Positions 24,214 to 32,296 of a DNA stretch of 64,000 nucleotides are shown here, in pieces. How positions within the stretch are numbered: the first letter of the stretch is position 1; every line of letters begins with the position of its first letter. Below the pieces are notes generated by a model that was not told the DNA's origin, did no database searches, and saw only the letters and a list, made by a program, of their open reading frames with translations. Location: assembly GCA_018434945.1 (NCBI GenBank), contig JAHDOI010000065.1, positions 37,869-101,868 on the forward strand. The letters run 5' to 3'. The position numbers and the translations under genes are program-made. The DNA comes from Selenomonadales bacterium. GTDB lineage: Bacteria; Bacillota; Negativicutes; Sporomusales; UBA7701.

Positions 24214-25131
24214 ATGCCGTCGAATTACACCAGACTCCTTCTCGTCGCAGCGGTCACCGCCTCTCTGGTCATAGCAGGCTGCGGTTCGCAGCAGGCGAAG
24301 ACCACCCCGCCCGTCCAGTCGAAAATCGGCCTCATCGTCATGGAAAAGGCGATCCAGGCCCATCCCAAATACGCGGACGTCCAGCGGCTCCAGAAAGACT
24401 ACGCCGCCCTCGCGGCCCGAATCGAGGCCGAGCAGGCTCAGGGCCTCGCGACATCTCCGGGCCTGCCGGCGCCGGGAAGTCCGGACGCCCTCGAACAGGC
24501 TGCCGCCAAAGAATTCGAAGCGCGCATGAAGGCCAAGGAAGCCGAGGTAAGGACGCGGCTGCAGGCCGCAGCCGACGAAGTCAGCCGCGGAATGGCGGCC
24601 GAACTCGACGCCTACATCCGCGAACTCGACCAGGAATACCAGCCGCAGATATTTTCTCTCCAGCTCAAACTGAAGACCGTTCAGCTTTCGAAAGAAGAAG
24701 CGGCACCGCTTCAGGCGGAAATGGACAAGCTCCAGCAGGAACGGGCGGCCAAAATCTCCGCCCGCCAGCAGGAGCTTCTCGCCAAATCGGACGCGGTTAT
24801 GAAAGGCAAGCAAAGCGAGGCGGAGAAAGAACTGGCCGCTTACGCCCAGAGCCTCAACAACGAACTGGCCGGCAAACTTGCAGGCCGGCAAGCCGAAATC
24901 GCGGGCCGCGTAGCTCCGCCCGGAGCGACCGGCGGGCCGGCGGCGGCCGAGAAGCTGGCCGCGACGGGCCGCCAAATAGCCGCTGTCCAGGAGACGATAA
25001 TCGCCGATATCCGCGACAAGGCGGCCAAAGTGGCCGTACAGTCGGGGCTCGACACGGTGCTCGCCGAAGTCAAGGTCAACGTCAGCGCCACCGATATCAC
25101 CGACGCGGTGATTGCCGAGTTTAAGAAATAA
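24214..25131 (+). CDS. Large OmpH/Skp-like lipoprotein
   Basis: 305-residue lipoprotein. The signal peptide ends in a lipobox LVIAGC (Cys at about residue 23). An OmpH-like core (IGLIVMEKAIQAHPKYADVQ, near 37-56) is interrupted by a long charged coiled coil (about 60-245) rich in Gln, Glu, Ala and Lys, and ends with a Skp-like LDTVLAEVKVNVSATDITDA. It is about twice the usual Skp length, so its helical arms would be longer. Start: ATG 24214 with GGGAGGTGG upstream; an earlier in-frame ATG (24151) has no signal peptide. Confidence 0.82.
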   Translation: MPSNYTRLLLVAAVTASLVIAGCGSQQAKTTPPVQSKIGLIVMEKAIQAHPKYADVQRLQKDYAALAARIEAEQAQGLATSPGLPAPGSPDALEQAAAKEFEARMKAKEAEVRTRLQAAADEVSRGMAAELDAYIRELDQEYQPQIFSLQLKLKTVQLSKEEAAPLQAEMDKLQQERAAKISARQQELLAKSDAVMKGKQSEAEKELAAYAQSLNNELAGKLAGRQAEIAGRVAPPGATGGPAAAEKLAATGRQIAAVQETIIADIRDKAAKVAVQSGLDTVLAEVKVNVSATDITDAVIAEFKK

Positions 25132-25182
25132 AGGCCCGGTGCATAATAGACTCGGGCAAGTATCGATAATGGGGGGATTCAC

Positions 25183-25605
25183 ATGCGAAATAGAAAAAGC
25201 CTGCTTTTGGCGGTCGTGGTAGCCGTCGCGGCGGCCCTGCTGCTCGGCGGCTGCGCCGGCGGACAGAGCGCCGTCGGCATCCTCGACGTCAACAAAGTGA
25301 TGAGCGACAGCCCCAAGGTCAAACAGTACCAGGAACAACTCAACACCAAAGCCAAGGAACTCAGCGACCAGCTGGAAAAAGACAAAGCCAGCCTCAGCGC
25401 CGATGAGTTCCAGAAGAAGCAGGAAGCGGCCTACGGTGACTTCCTGAAGATCAAACAGGATCTCGAAGGCCAGGTAGACGCCGCCATCAAGCAGTCCGTC
25501 GACGCTGTGGCCAAGGAGAAGAAACTGGGAGTCGTGCTGTACAAGAACAGCGTCGCCCAGGGCGGCACCGACATTACTGACGAAGTAATCAAAAGGATGC
25601 AATAA
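25183..25605 (+). CDS. OmpH/Skp-like lipoprotein
   Basis: 140-residue lipoprotein with lipobox LLLGGC (Cys at about 24) and a compact Skp/OmpH domain: VGILDVNKVMSDSPKVKQYQ, a coiled coil, then KKLGVVLYKNSVAQGGTDIT. GGGGGGATT lies before ATG 25183. Third of three tandem paralogues; a lipid-anchored Skp could work at the inner or outer membrane surface. A long hairpin follows before lpxD. Confidence 0.86.
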   Translation: MRNRKSLLLAVVVAVAAALLLGGCAGGQSAVGILDVNKVMSDSPKVKQYQEQLNTKAKELSDQLEKDKASLSADEFQKKQEAAYGDFLKIKQDLEGQVDAAIKQSVDAVAKEKKLGVVLYKNSVAQGGTDITDEVIKRMQ

Positions 25606-25609
25606 GCGA

Positions 25610-25640
25610 TTAAGCCAAAGGGTTAAAGCCTTTGGCTTAA
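25610..25640 (+). terminator. Long perfect hairpin between skp genes and lpxD
   Basis: TTAAGCCAAAGG (25610-25621) and CCTTTGGCTTAA (25629-25640) form a 12-bp stem with a 7-base loop. There is no U-run, so it may act as a processing or stability element as much as a terminator. Confidence 0.5.
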
Positions 25641-25668
25641 CCTCTAATATTGAGTGGGAGTGTTTCCG

Positions 25669-26703
25669 TTGGCTAAAAGGCTGAGTGAAATCGCCGCCCT
25701 GGTAGAGGGGATGGTGCTGGGGGAAGCGGACCCAGAAATCGCCGGTGTAACCAATATCGAGGACGCCGGCCCCCAGGACATCACATTCGCCGTGCCGCCC
25801 CATCTCGATAAAGCCGCAGCGTCCAAGGCGGCCGCGGTAATATTGCCGGGCGACACAGCAACGTTTCCCAAGCCGGCTATCCAGGTGGCGAACCCCCGGG
25901 TAGCCTTTACTAAGGTACTGGAACTTTTTACCCCGCCCACAGTAGTGCAGCGGGGCGTCCACCCCACCGCCGTAGTCGGCCGGGGCGTGCAACTCGGGGC
26001 CAACGTGGCCGTCATGGCCCACGCGGTCGTCGCCGACAACGCCGTTATCGGCGACAACACCGTCCTCTATCCCCACACCTATGTGGGCGAGGCCGCCAAA
26101 ATCGGCGGCGACAGCATCCTTTACCCGGGAGTGACCGTCTACGCCGGTTGCTGCCTGGGAGAGCGGGCGATCGTCCACAGCGGCGCCGTCATCGGTTCCG
26201 ACGGCTTCGGGTTCGTAACGATCGACGGCCGCCACCACAAAGTGCCGCAGGTAGGCAACGTCATCATCGAAGACGATGTCGAGATTGGCGCCAACGTGAC
26301 CATCGACCGGGCAACGACCGGCTCCACCGTCGTAAAGCGCGGCACCAAGATCGACAACCTCGTTCACCTCGCGCATAACGTCGTAATCGGCGAAAACTGC
26401 TTCCTGGTAGCCTTCACCGGCATCGCCGGCTCCACAAAAGTCGGCAACAACTGCATCTTTGCCGGGCAGAGCGGCGCCGTCGGCCATATAACCATCGGCG
26501 ACAACTGCATCTTCGCCGGCAAATCAGGCGCCGCCGGCGACGTCCCGCCCAAATCGTTCTACGCCGGCTTCCCTGCCAGACCCCACAAGGAATGGCTGCG
26601 GGCCGAAGCGGCCGTACGCAGGCTGCCGGAGCTGATGAAGCAAGTACAGGCCCTGGAAAAAAGGCTTGCCGAACTGGAGAAAGATTCAGGGGCAGGCCGT
26701 TGA
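25669..26703 (+). CDS. lpxD: UDP-3-O-acylglucosamine N-acyltransferase LpxD
   Basis: Third enzyme of lipid A synthesis; adds the second acyl chain from acyl-ACP. N-terminal uridine-binding domain (about 1-100), then left-handed beta-helix hexapeptide repeats (about 105-290) with the catalytic-histidine region [16 protein letters not shown] and the IGSDGFGF motif, then a C-terminal helix. 344 residues is normal. Start: TTG 25669 with GGGAG 8 bases upstream; GTG 25654 lacks a ribosome site. The last codons and the stop lie inside a dispersed palindromic repeat (from 26692), so its C-terminus may have been altered by that element. Confidence 0.94.
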   Translation: MAKRLSEIAALVEGMVLGEADPEIAGVTNIEDAGPQDITFAVPPHLDKAAASKAAAVILPGDTATFPKPAIQVANPRVAFTKVLELFTPPTVVQRGVHPTAVVGRGVQLGANVAVMAHAVVADNAVIGDNTVLYPHTYVGEAAKIGGDSILYPGVTVYAGCCLGERAIVHSGAVIGSDGFGFVTIDGRHHKVPQVGNVIIEDDVEIGANVTIDRATTGSTVVKRGTKIDNLVHLAHNVVIGENCFLVAFTGIAGSTKVGNNCIFAGQSGAVGHITIGDNCIFAGKSGAAGDVPPKSFYAGFPARPHKEWLRAEAAVRRLPELMKQVQALEKRLAELEKDSGAGR

Positions 26704-26813
26704 TAAACCCCATCTGCGGCGTTGCACCTCCGGGCGCTTGCATGCGTACGCCTGAAGTACGCATGCTGCACGTCCTCGGTGCGCCTTGCATCTGGAGCTT
26801 CTGAACGGCCTGC
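26692..26813 (+). repeat. Dispersed palindromic repeat, copy 1
   Basis: Outer arms GCAGGCCGTT (26692-26701) and AACGGCCTGC (26804-26813) are perfect inverted repeats; an inner stem GCATGCGTAC (26740-26749) and GTACGCATGC (26757-26766) forms the tip. A second copy with the same borders (GGCCGTTGATAA at one end, CTTCTGAACGGCC at the other) lies at 53175-53295. The lpxD stop codon is within its left arm. It is likely a REP- or MITE-like element present elsewhere in the genome. Confidence 0.75.
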
Positions 26814-26857
26814 TCACATTCCGATAACCGGGAGCAGATATTACCTGCGGCAAAAGG

Positions 26858-26884
26858 GCAGGATTGATGGGCCGGGCGCAGAAT
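26858..26884 (+). promoter_or_regulatory. SigH-like promoter GCAGGA-N17-GAAT, now upstream of tnpB
   Basis: GCAGGA (26858-26863), 17 bases, GAAT (26881-26884). The next gene is a transposon-borne tnpB, but without that element the site would lie roughly 80 bases before the outer-membrane protein gene at 28202, its probable original target. Confidence 0.5.
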
Positions 26885-26922
26885 ACAACAGCCAATAAGC
26901 AGAAAGCCCATATCTCAGACAT

Positions 26923-28160
26923 GCGGATGAATGCGTCATACAGAACGGGTGTTTGGCACATGGTCTCTTTTTGTGTTAGAATGGTGGTATGAAGACATAC
27001 GGTTTCAAACTCTATCAAACCAAGAAGAATAAGCGGCTTCACCGGACTATCGACATAGCCGGGATAATCTACAACCACAGCATAGCTCTGCACAAGCGGT
27101 TCTATAAGCTCTACAGCAAGTCGCTTGGCCTATATCGCCTCCAGAAACACATCACCAAACTCAAGCGGCGACCGAAATATTCGTTCTGGAATATCGTTGG
27201 CTCTCAGGCAATTCAAGATATCACCGAACGCATAGACCGGGCCTACAAGCTGTTTTTCAGGAACCGAAAGTCCGGTATCCGCGCCGCACCGCCGGCCTAC
27301 CAGAAAGTTAGGAAATACAAGTCTTTTACCCTGAAACAGGCCGGGTACAGGCTCCTGGACGGCAACAAGGTGCAAATCCAAGGCAAGGTATATAAATACT
27401 TCAAGTCCCGGGACATCGAGGGCAAGATTAAGACCATCACCGTCAAACGGGATGCCTTAGGAGACATCTACATCTACCTTGTTTGCGAGGTCAAAGAGAA
27501 CCGAGTCCTGCCCAGAACAGGTAAAGGTGTCGGGGTGGATTTCGGGCTCAAGACATTCCTAAAAGGCTCTGATGGGCTGGTGGAAGAAGCTCCGATGTTT
27601 TTCAGACAAGCTGCAAAGACGGTCAAGAGACTGAGTCGGGCCTTATCCCACAAAAAGAAGAGCAGCAACAACCGAAAGCGGGCCAGGCTAGACCTGGCCA
27701 GAGCGCACCGGAAGATCGCCAACCGGCGCAAAGACTTCCACTTCAAGCTGGCAGCTAAGATGGCCGGTGCTTACGCCGTCATCTGCGTCGAGGATCTGAA
27801 TCTTAAGGCGATGCAGTGTCTGTGGGGCCGAAAGATCAGTGATTTAGGCCACGGCCAGTTCATCGGCATCCTGGCGCATCAGAGCGCGAAGGCGGGGTCT
27901 ATGCTGGTGAAAATCCCGCGTTTCGAGCCTACCAGCAAGACCTGCTCGGCCTGCGGCCATGTACTAGACGAACTGCCGCTGAAAGTGCGGACGTGGGAGT
28001 GTCCGGCCTGCGGGATTGTCAACGACCGGGATATGAATGCGGCAAAGAACATTCTTCGGGTTGGGACGTCGACCCTTGGAGGAGAGGGTGTAAGACCGGC
28101 ATAACCGGCAACCTTCATTGATCCCAGAATCCCATTCCTTCAGGCGTGGGAGTACGTCAA
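26923..28160 (+). mobile_element. IS200/IS605-type element carrying only tnpB (copy 1)
   Basis: The right end is defined by comparison with copy 2: both share GAATCCCATTCC, GTGGGAGTACGTCAA and diverge immediately after GTCAA (28160). The left end holds GCGGAT (26923) and GAACGGGTGTTTGGCA (26943-26958), also shared with copy 2; the exact left border is not certain. No tnpA is present, so transposition would need a transposase in trans. Confidence 0.75.
26989..28104 (+). CDS. tnpB: TnpB RNA-guided nuclease (OrfB of IS605 family), copy 1
   Basis: 371-residue TnpB, the ancestor-type relative of Cas12, which cuts DNA with a guide from the element's right end. RuvC residues are D184 (GVDFGLKTF), E269 (CVEDLNLKAM) and the aspartates of NDRDMNAAKN (near 346-348). 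The zinc finger is C319/C322 (CSACGH) and C338/C341 (CPACG). It looks intact and potentially active. About four fifths of residues match copy 2 by eye. It lies between lpxD and the outer-membrane protein gene. Ribosome site is weak (AGAATGGTGGT region before ATG 26989). Confidence 0.92.
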   Translation: MKTYGFKLYQTKKNKRLHRTIDIAGIIYNHSIALHKRFYKLYSKSLGLYRLQKHITKLKRRPKYSFWNIVGSQAIQDITERIDRAYKLFFRNRKSGIRAAPPAYQKVRKYKSFTLKQAGYRLLDGNKVQIQGKVYKYFKSRDIEGKIKTITVKRDALGDIYIYLVCEVKENRVLPRTGKGVGVDFGLKTFLKGSDGLVEEAPMFFRQAAKTVKRLSRALSHKKKSSNNRKRARLDLARAHRKIANRRKDFHFKLAAKMAGAYAVICVEDLNLKAMQCLWGRKISDLGHGQFIGILAHQSAKAGSMLVKIPRFEPTSKTCSACGHVLDELPLKVRTWECPACGIVNDRDMNAAKNILRVGTSTLGGEGVRPA

Positions 28161-28176
28161 TCGATGTTCTTCCCCC
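28040..28176 (+). ncRNA. Predicted omega/reRNA of TnpB copy 1
   Basis: By analogy with IS605-family TnpB systems, the guide RNA covers the tnpB 3' end and the right end, finishing with host sequence. The scaffold would include CCCATTCC...GTGGGAG (hairpin) and end at GTCAA (28160); the guide would begin TCGATGTTCTTCCCCC (28161-28176). The 5' limit is approximate. Confidence 0.45.
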
Positions 28177-28201
28177 ACTCTATTCAAACTAAGGAGGACA
28201 T

Positions 28202-28831
28202 ATGAGGGAAGTAGCATTCGGCGTCCTGTGCGCCCTTATCGTTTCCACCGCCGCCGTCTCAGCGGCGCCATCGGTGAACGGCTCCACCGGCCAGATCAAC
28301 AACCCGTCGGCCGACGTTCTCCGCGAAGGTCAGTTCGCGGCAGGGTACTACCACCTGAAGGACGGCGGAGTAGGCGTCTTCGACATCGGCCTGCTGCCCA
28401 ATCTCGAAATAGGTGTAGCCGGCTTCCGCTACGACGACAACAGCTTCAACAAGACGAACATCAACGCCAAACTCGGCCTGCTGCCCGAAACCATCCTCAC
28501 GCCTGGGGTGGCGGTCGGGGTGGAAGACATCGGCGGCGTGCGCTCGCGCTCCTACTACGCTGCCGCCTCCAAGGCGCTGCCGTTCGGCTTCCGCATCCAC
28601 GCCGGCATAGGCAACGGCCGTTTCGACGGCACATTCGCCGCCCTCGAAAAGACCATCAACCCGGTCAGCGTGCTCACCGGCAACAACGCCTTCCCGGCAA
28701 CCACCCTCATCGCCGAATTCGATGGCCGCCGCATGAACTACGGCGCCCGGCTGTCAATAGTCCCGGGACTCAAGGTCGACGCCGGCTGGCGGGACCGTTC
28801 GGCCTACTTCGGCATAAGTTTCACAAATTAG
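28202..28831 (+). CDS. Outer-membrane beta-barrel-like protein (YjbH-like)
   Basis: 209 residues with signal peptide (about 1-21, ending VSA). The mature start NGSTGQINNPSADVLREGQF and the strand FAAGYYHLKDGG resemble the YjbH/YbjH family of outer-membrane proteins linked to exopolysaccharide. Alternating beta strands run to the end (VDAGWRDRSAYFGISFTN). AAGGAGG lies 5 bases before ATG 28202. The 5' region is separated from its likely SigH-like promoter by TnpB element 1. Function unproven. Confidence 0.7.
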   Translation: MREVAFGVLCALIVSTAAVSAAPSVNGSTGQINNPSADVLREGQFAAGYYHLKDGGVGVFDIGLLPNLEIGVAGFRYDDNSFNKTNINAKLGLLPETILTPGVAVGVEDIGGVRSRSYYAAASKALPFGFRIHAGIGNGRFDGTFAALEKTINPVSVLTGNNAFPATTLIAEFDGRRMNYGARLSIVPGLKVDAGWRDRSAYFGISFTN

Positions 28832-28849
28832 GACCAGCCAACCCGGAAG

Positions 28850-28901
28850 GCTGCCAGTGAAGCGCCCGGCGAACGCCGCGGCCGTGCTTCAGGCAGCTTT
28901 T
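28850..28901 (+). terminator. Intrinsic terminator after the YjbH-like gene
   Basis: GCTGCC-AG-TGAAGC (28850-28863) pairs with GCTTCAGGCAGC (28886-28897) with a 2-base bulge; an inner CGGCG/CGCCG stem fills the loop; TTTT follows. Confidence 0.7.
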
Positions 28902-28923
28902 CCCTGATGGAGGTTAGCCCGCC

Positions 28924-29808
28924 ATGCAGTACCACATCGTCAAACTGATATGCCGGCTGCTATGCCTGCTGCCCGCCGGGGTGCGCAACAGAATAGGCGA
29001 CCTCATCGGCGAGGCCCTGTGGCCGCTAGTGCCCCGGAAGCGCCGCGAGATGGCCGTCGCTAACGTCATGGCCAGTCTGGGGCTGGACGACCGCGCCGCC
29101 CTCGACATCGTCAAGCGCAGCTCCGTCCGTTTCGGCCGCATGTTCATGGAAATACTGGCAGTCCCCAAGCTGACCAGGGATAATATCGGCACATTCGTCA
29201 CCCTCCGGGGCCGGGAATACTTCGACCAGGCGTTCGCCCACGGCAAGGGCGTCATCATCGCCGCCGCCCACAGCGGCAACTGGGAACTTATCGGTCCGGC
29301 CCTGGCCCTCTACGGCTACCCGCTCGTCGGCGTCGCCCAGCGGCAGACCAACGCCGCCATGGACAAGCTGATCAACGAAATCCGCACCTCCACCGGCATG
29401 CACATCACCTACAAAAGCGGCGTCCGCGAAATGATCGCCTTCCTCAGCGAAGGCAAAGCCATCGGCCTGATAATGGACCAGGACGCCAGAGAGCAAGGCG
29501 TGTTCGCCGAATTCTTCGGCCGCGTCGCCTCCACGCCCCAGGGGCCGGCCGCTCTTTCCCGCATGAAAGGCTCGATGATCGTGCCCACCTTCATCACCGC
29601 CAACGCCGACGGCACCCACACCGTCATCTTCCACCCGCCGCTGTCGACGGACAAGACCGACGACCGCGACCTAGACTTCCTCGCCATCACCCGCAAGCTC
29701 AACACCATCCTCGAAGACCACATCCGCGCCCATCCCCACGAGTGGTTCTGGCTTCACAACCGCTGGAAAACAAAGCCCCCCGACGAAAAAGCGGCCCCCC
29801 GCTCATAA
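28924..29808 (+). CDS. LpxL/HtrB-family lipid A acyltransferase (first copy)
   Basis: Membrane-associated lysophospholipid acyltransferase that would add a secondary acyl chain to Kdo-lipid A. The catalytic HX4E motif is HSGNWE (near residue 118); IGLIMDQDAREQGVFAEFFG and the terminal HPHEWFWLHNRWKTKP are family signatures. An N-terminal hydrophobic stretch (about 5-22) anchors it. 294 residues is typical. A paralogue with the same motifs lies at 46219. Which is LpxL-like and which LpxM-like cannot be told from sequence alone. Confidence 0.88.
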   Translation: MQYHIVKLICRLLCLLPAGVRNRIGDLIGEALWPLVPRKRREMAVANVMASLGLDDRAALDIVKRSSVRFGRMFMEILAVPKLTRDNIGTFVTLRGREYFDQAFAHGKGVIIAAAHSGNWELIGPALALYGYPLVGVAQRQTNAAMDKLINEIRTSTGMHITYKSGVREMIAFLSEGKAIGLIMDQDAREQGVFAEFFGRVASTPQGPAALSRMKGSMIVPTFITANADGTHTVIFHPPLSTDKTDDRDLDFLAITRKLNTILEDHIRAHPHEWFWLHNRWKTKPPDEKAAPRS

Positions 29809-29820
29809 ACGGCGACCTGC

Positions 29821-29850
29821 GCCCGCCCCCGCAAGGGGACGGGCTTTTTT
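29821..29850 (+). terminator. Intrinsic terminator after acyltransferase 1
   Basis: GCCCG-CCCC, GCAA-type loop, GGGG-A-CGGGC, followed by six T. Strong terminator that separates the acyltransferase from the ABC transporter unit. Confidence 0.85.
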
Positions 29851-29861
29851 ATCCCTGTTAA

Positions 29862-29897
29862 TATATACTAATGGCTAACAATCGTATATACTTATGG
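29862..29897 (+). promoter_or_regulatory. Direct repeat TATATACT-A/T-ATGG upstream of the ABC transporter
   Basis: TATATACTAATGG (29862-29874) and TATATACTTATGG (29885-29897), 12 of 13 identical and 23 bases apart (about two helical turns). The second overlaps the -35 element of the promoter at 29895. This suits a regulator that binds a tandem site. No regulator is known. Confidence 0.5.
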
Positions 29898-29924
29898 ACA
29901 CAAAAGTGATATACGTGCTATAAT
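29895..29924 (+). promoter_or_regulatory. SigA promoter of the ABC permease gene
   Basis: TGGACA (29895-29900), 18 bases, TGC-TATAAT (29919-29924, extended -10). It lies 27 bases before the start at 29951 and follows a strong terminator, so the ABC transporter forms its own unit. Confidence 0.75.
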
Positions 29925-29950
29925 TAAGCCCGGAAAAGAGGTGGTTACGC

Positions 29951-32284
29951 ATGACTTTCGCCAAGAATATTTTACGGGATTCCTTTCAGCGCGACATTCT
30001 CATACTGGTTATCGTGAGTGTTCTGGTGGGGTCGATGCTGGCCAGCGTCGTATCGTTGGGAGCCAACACATATTTCTCCAAAACCCTCGCCAGTTTCGTC
30101 GGCGACTACGGAGAATTCGACCTCATCATCAATGTGCGGGAGGAAATGAAAACCGACGCCGCCCAGCAGATTGACAAGATAATCAGCGATGTATTCCCCG
30201 GGGCGGTGCTGAAAGAAGGGCCGACCCTCACCGGCAAAACCAGCTTCTTCATCACCCTCCCCGAACAGTACCAGACCAAGCAGGTCTACGAAGACCTCGG
30301 CAAGACCTTCGGCAGCATCCCCGGCGGCGCCGGCGTGGGTGTGATGACCGACCCGCGCCTCACCATCCGCGGCGTTCCGGAGGGAGCGAAGAACATGCTG
30401 ATGGAGCGGATCATGCAGATGGACGGCGTGCGCTTCGCGTTCCGCGACGGCGGATCGATCGGCGTGGTTTTGCTGTCTCTTGACAAGAGCGCCCCGGTCG
30501 AAAAGCAGATCAACGCGCTCCTCAAACAGTACCAGGTCATCGAAATAAGCTTCCCGGTCGGCAGCGAACCGTCCAACCCCATCCGCCTCGGCGAGGCGAT
30601 CGCCGGCGACATCAGGCAGGACCTCAAAGTACAGTACGCCCAGAATGTATCGGTCGACGGCAAGAACGACGACATGACATACGCCGTCAGCACGATGATG
30701 GAGATGAGGAGATTCCTCACCGCCTACGCCTCGCAGGTCACCCTCACCCCGCTTGCCGGCGCCAAACTCGCCAAAGGCGACACCCTCGTATTCCAGGGTA
30801 CGGCGCCTGCGGCTCCAGTGGCCGGAAGCCCGCCGGACAAAAGCAACATCCTGGTGCAGGTCACCGGCATCAAAAGCAACGGCGCAGCCGAAGGAATGGT
30901 CGTTCAGGGCGACGCCGGCGGCCTCGTCAACCCGCAGGGCTACAAACTTGAAAAGAACCTCGTAGGCGCCGCCGTAGCCGCGGCCAGCTACAAGAACCCG
31001 CGTCAGGAGCTTGCGGGCGCGCTCAACGAAACATCCAAGCTTGTCGGCCAGATACCCGGCTTCGCCCAGGATGCCAGCAGCATGAGCGGCATCGCCATCA
31101 GTGCGCTCGACAACTACGACAGCGGCATCGCCGCCGTCGAGCAGACCCTCAGCGGGGTCCAGTCGGCCGGCGCCACCATCCAGGCGGCAACCAGCGGCCT
31201 GGCCAACATCGACACCAGCTCGCTCCGCGCCCAGCTCGACACCTCGTCCAAAGGTCTCGGCGGCCTCATCAATACCCTCAAGGTATTGAAACTTGTCCAG
31301 CCGGAAGCGGGCAGCAGCATCGACAGCCTCGCAGGCACCCAAAGCAGCCTCGCCAGCCTCAGCAGCACCCTCGGCGCCCTCGACAACGTGGCGGCCAACG
31401 CCCGTCAGGCGACTGCGGCCATCGACAGCGTCGTCAGCGGCAGCAGGAACACCCTCGCCACGCTGAAAGCTTTCGATGCGGCCGGAGCCAAAAACAGCCT
31501 GCGCGACATGACCGGCCGCCTCGACAAAGTGCAGGAAATCAACGTGCCGCTGGTCACCGCCCAGCTTCAGTATATGGCGGCCAGCGCGCCCAACCTGAAG
31601 GACGAGGACATCAGCCACACCCTGGCGATCATCGATAAATTCATCGCCGGGCAGGTAATCCCCGGCGAGCGCATCCAGATCCTCACGACCAGCAGCGTCG
31701 ACGCCGACGCCGTGGCGCCCATCGTCGCGCGTCAGGCCGGACACGGCAACGCGTCCCTCTACTCGACCGCCATGGGCATCATCGAGCCGGACGCCCGCGG
31801 GCAGCTCTACCAGGTCCTTCACGAGGTCAAAGCCATCCTGGCCGGCATCACCGCCATGGTGGCCACCATCCTCTTCCTGGTCTTCGACCATACCGCGGTA
31901 ATGGCGGTCATCCGCCGCCGCCGCCTGGCCAACCGCGCAAAACTGAGCGGCTGGCGGGCGGTGCTGGCGAGATTCGCCGCCCTGAGCGCCGCCGAGAGGG
32001 TCTACGGTATGGCCTGCGGCGCGGTAATGCTCACCGCTATGTTCATCATATCCGGCGGCGGCATCCCTTACCTCCCGTGGATCGGCGTCCCGCTGCTCGG
32101 CGCCTCTCTCGGACTCCTGGTGGCCGGTTACGCCGAAAAGATCAGCCCGGTGGCCGCCGACGAGATCATGGCCGGCGAAGCGCTCGGACTGTCCTTCGAC
32201 GAGGTCATGCGCGAAATCGTCATCCCCGCCGCCCGGCCGGGTCTATTGCAGAAATTGAACAATCGCAAGGTAAAATTCAGATAA
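29951..32284 (+). CDS. Unusual ABC permease with a giant extracytoplasmic domain
   Basis: 777 residues, family not recognised. TM1 is at about 16-38 (ILILVIVSVLVGSMLASVVS); about 590 extracytoplasmic residues follow, first alpha/beta (40-330), then a long Ser/Ala/Gly-rich helical part (340-560) reminiscent of YhgE/Pip-type stalks. Three more TMs lie at about 629-655, 684-703 and 709-728. The last part has GEALGLSFDEVMREIVIPAA (742-761), which fits the importer EAA loop (EA-x-G-x9-I-x-L/I-P). One N-terminal TM plus a large domain is exporter-like (MacB/LolC), so the mix is odd. The ATPase follows after 12 bases. Confidence 0.75.
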   Translation: MTFAKNILRDSFQRDILILVIVSVLVGSMLASVVSLGANTYFSKTLASFVGDYGEFDLIINVREEMKTDAAQQIDKIISDVFPGAVLKEGPTLTGKTSFFITLPEQYQTKQVYEDLGKTFGSIPGGAGVGVMTDPRLTIRGVPEGAKNMLMERIMQMDGVRFAFRDGGSIGVVLLSLDKSAPVEKQINALLKQYQVIEISFPVGSEPSNPIRLGEAIAGDIRQDLKVQYAQNVSVDGKNDDMTYAVSTMMEMRRFLTAYASQVTLTPLAGAKLAKGDTLVFQGTAPAAPVAGSPPDKSNILVQVTGIKSNGAAEGMVVQGDAGGLVNPQGYKLEKNLVGAAVAAASYKNPRQELAGALNETSKLVGQIPGFAQDASSMSGIAISALDNYDSGIAAVEQTLSGVQSAGATIQAATSGLANIDTSSLRAQLDTSSKGLGGLINTLKVLKLVQPEAGSSIDSLAGTQSSLASLSSTLGALDNVAANARQATAAIDSVVSGSRNTLATLKAFDAAGAKNSLRDMTGRLDKVQEINVPLVTAQLQYMAASAPNLKDEDISHTLAIIDKFIAGQVIPGERIQILTTSSVDADAVAPIVARQAGHGNASLYSTAMGIIEPDARGQLYQVLHEVKAILAGITAMVATILFLVFDHTAVMAVIRRRRLANRAKLSGWRAVLARFAALSAAERVYGMACGAVMLTAMFIISGGGIPYLPWIGVPLLGASLGLLVAGYAEKISPVAADEIMAGEALGLSFDEVMREIVIPAARPGLLQKLNNRKVKFR

Positions 32285-32296
32285 TGAGGTGATACT

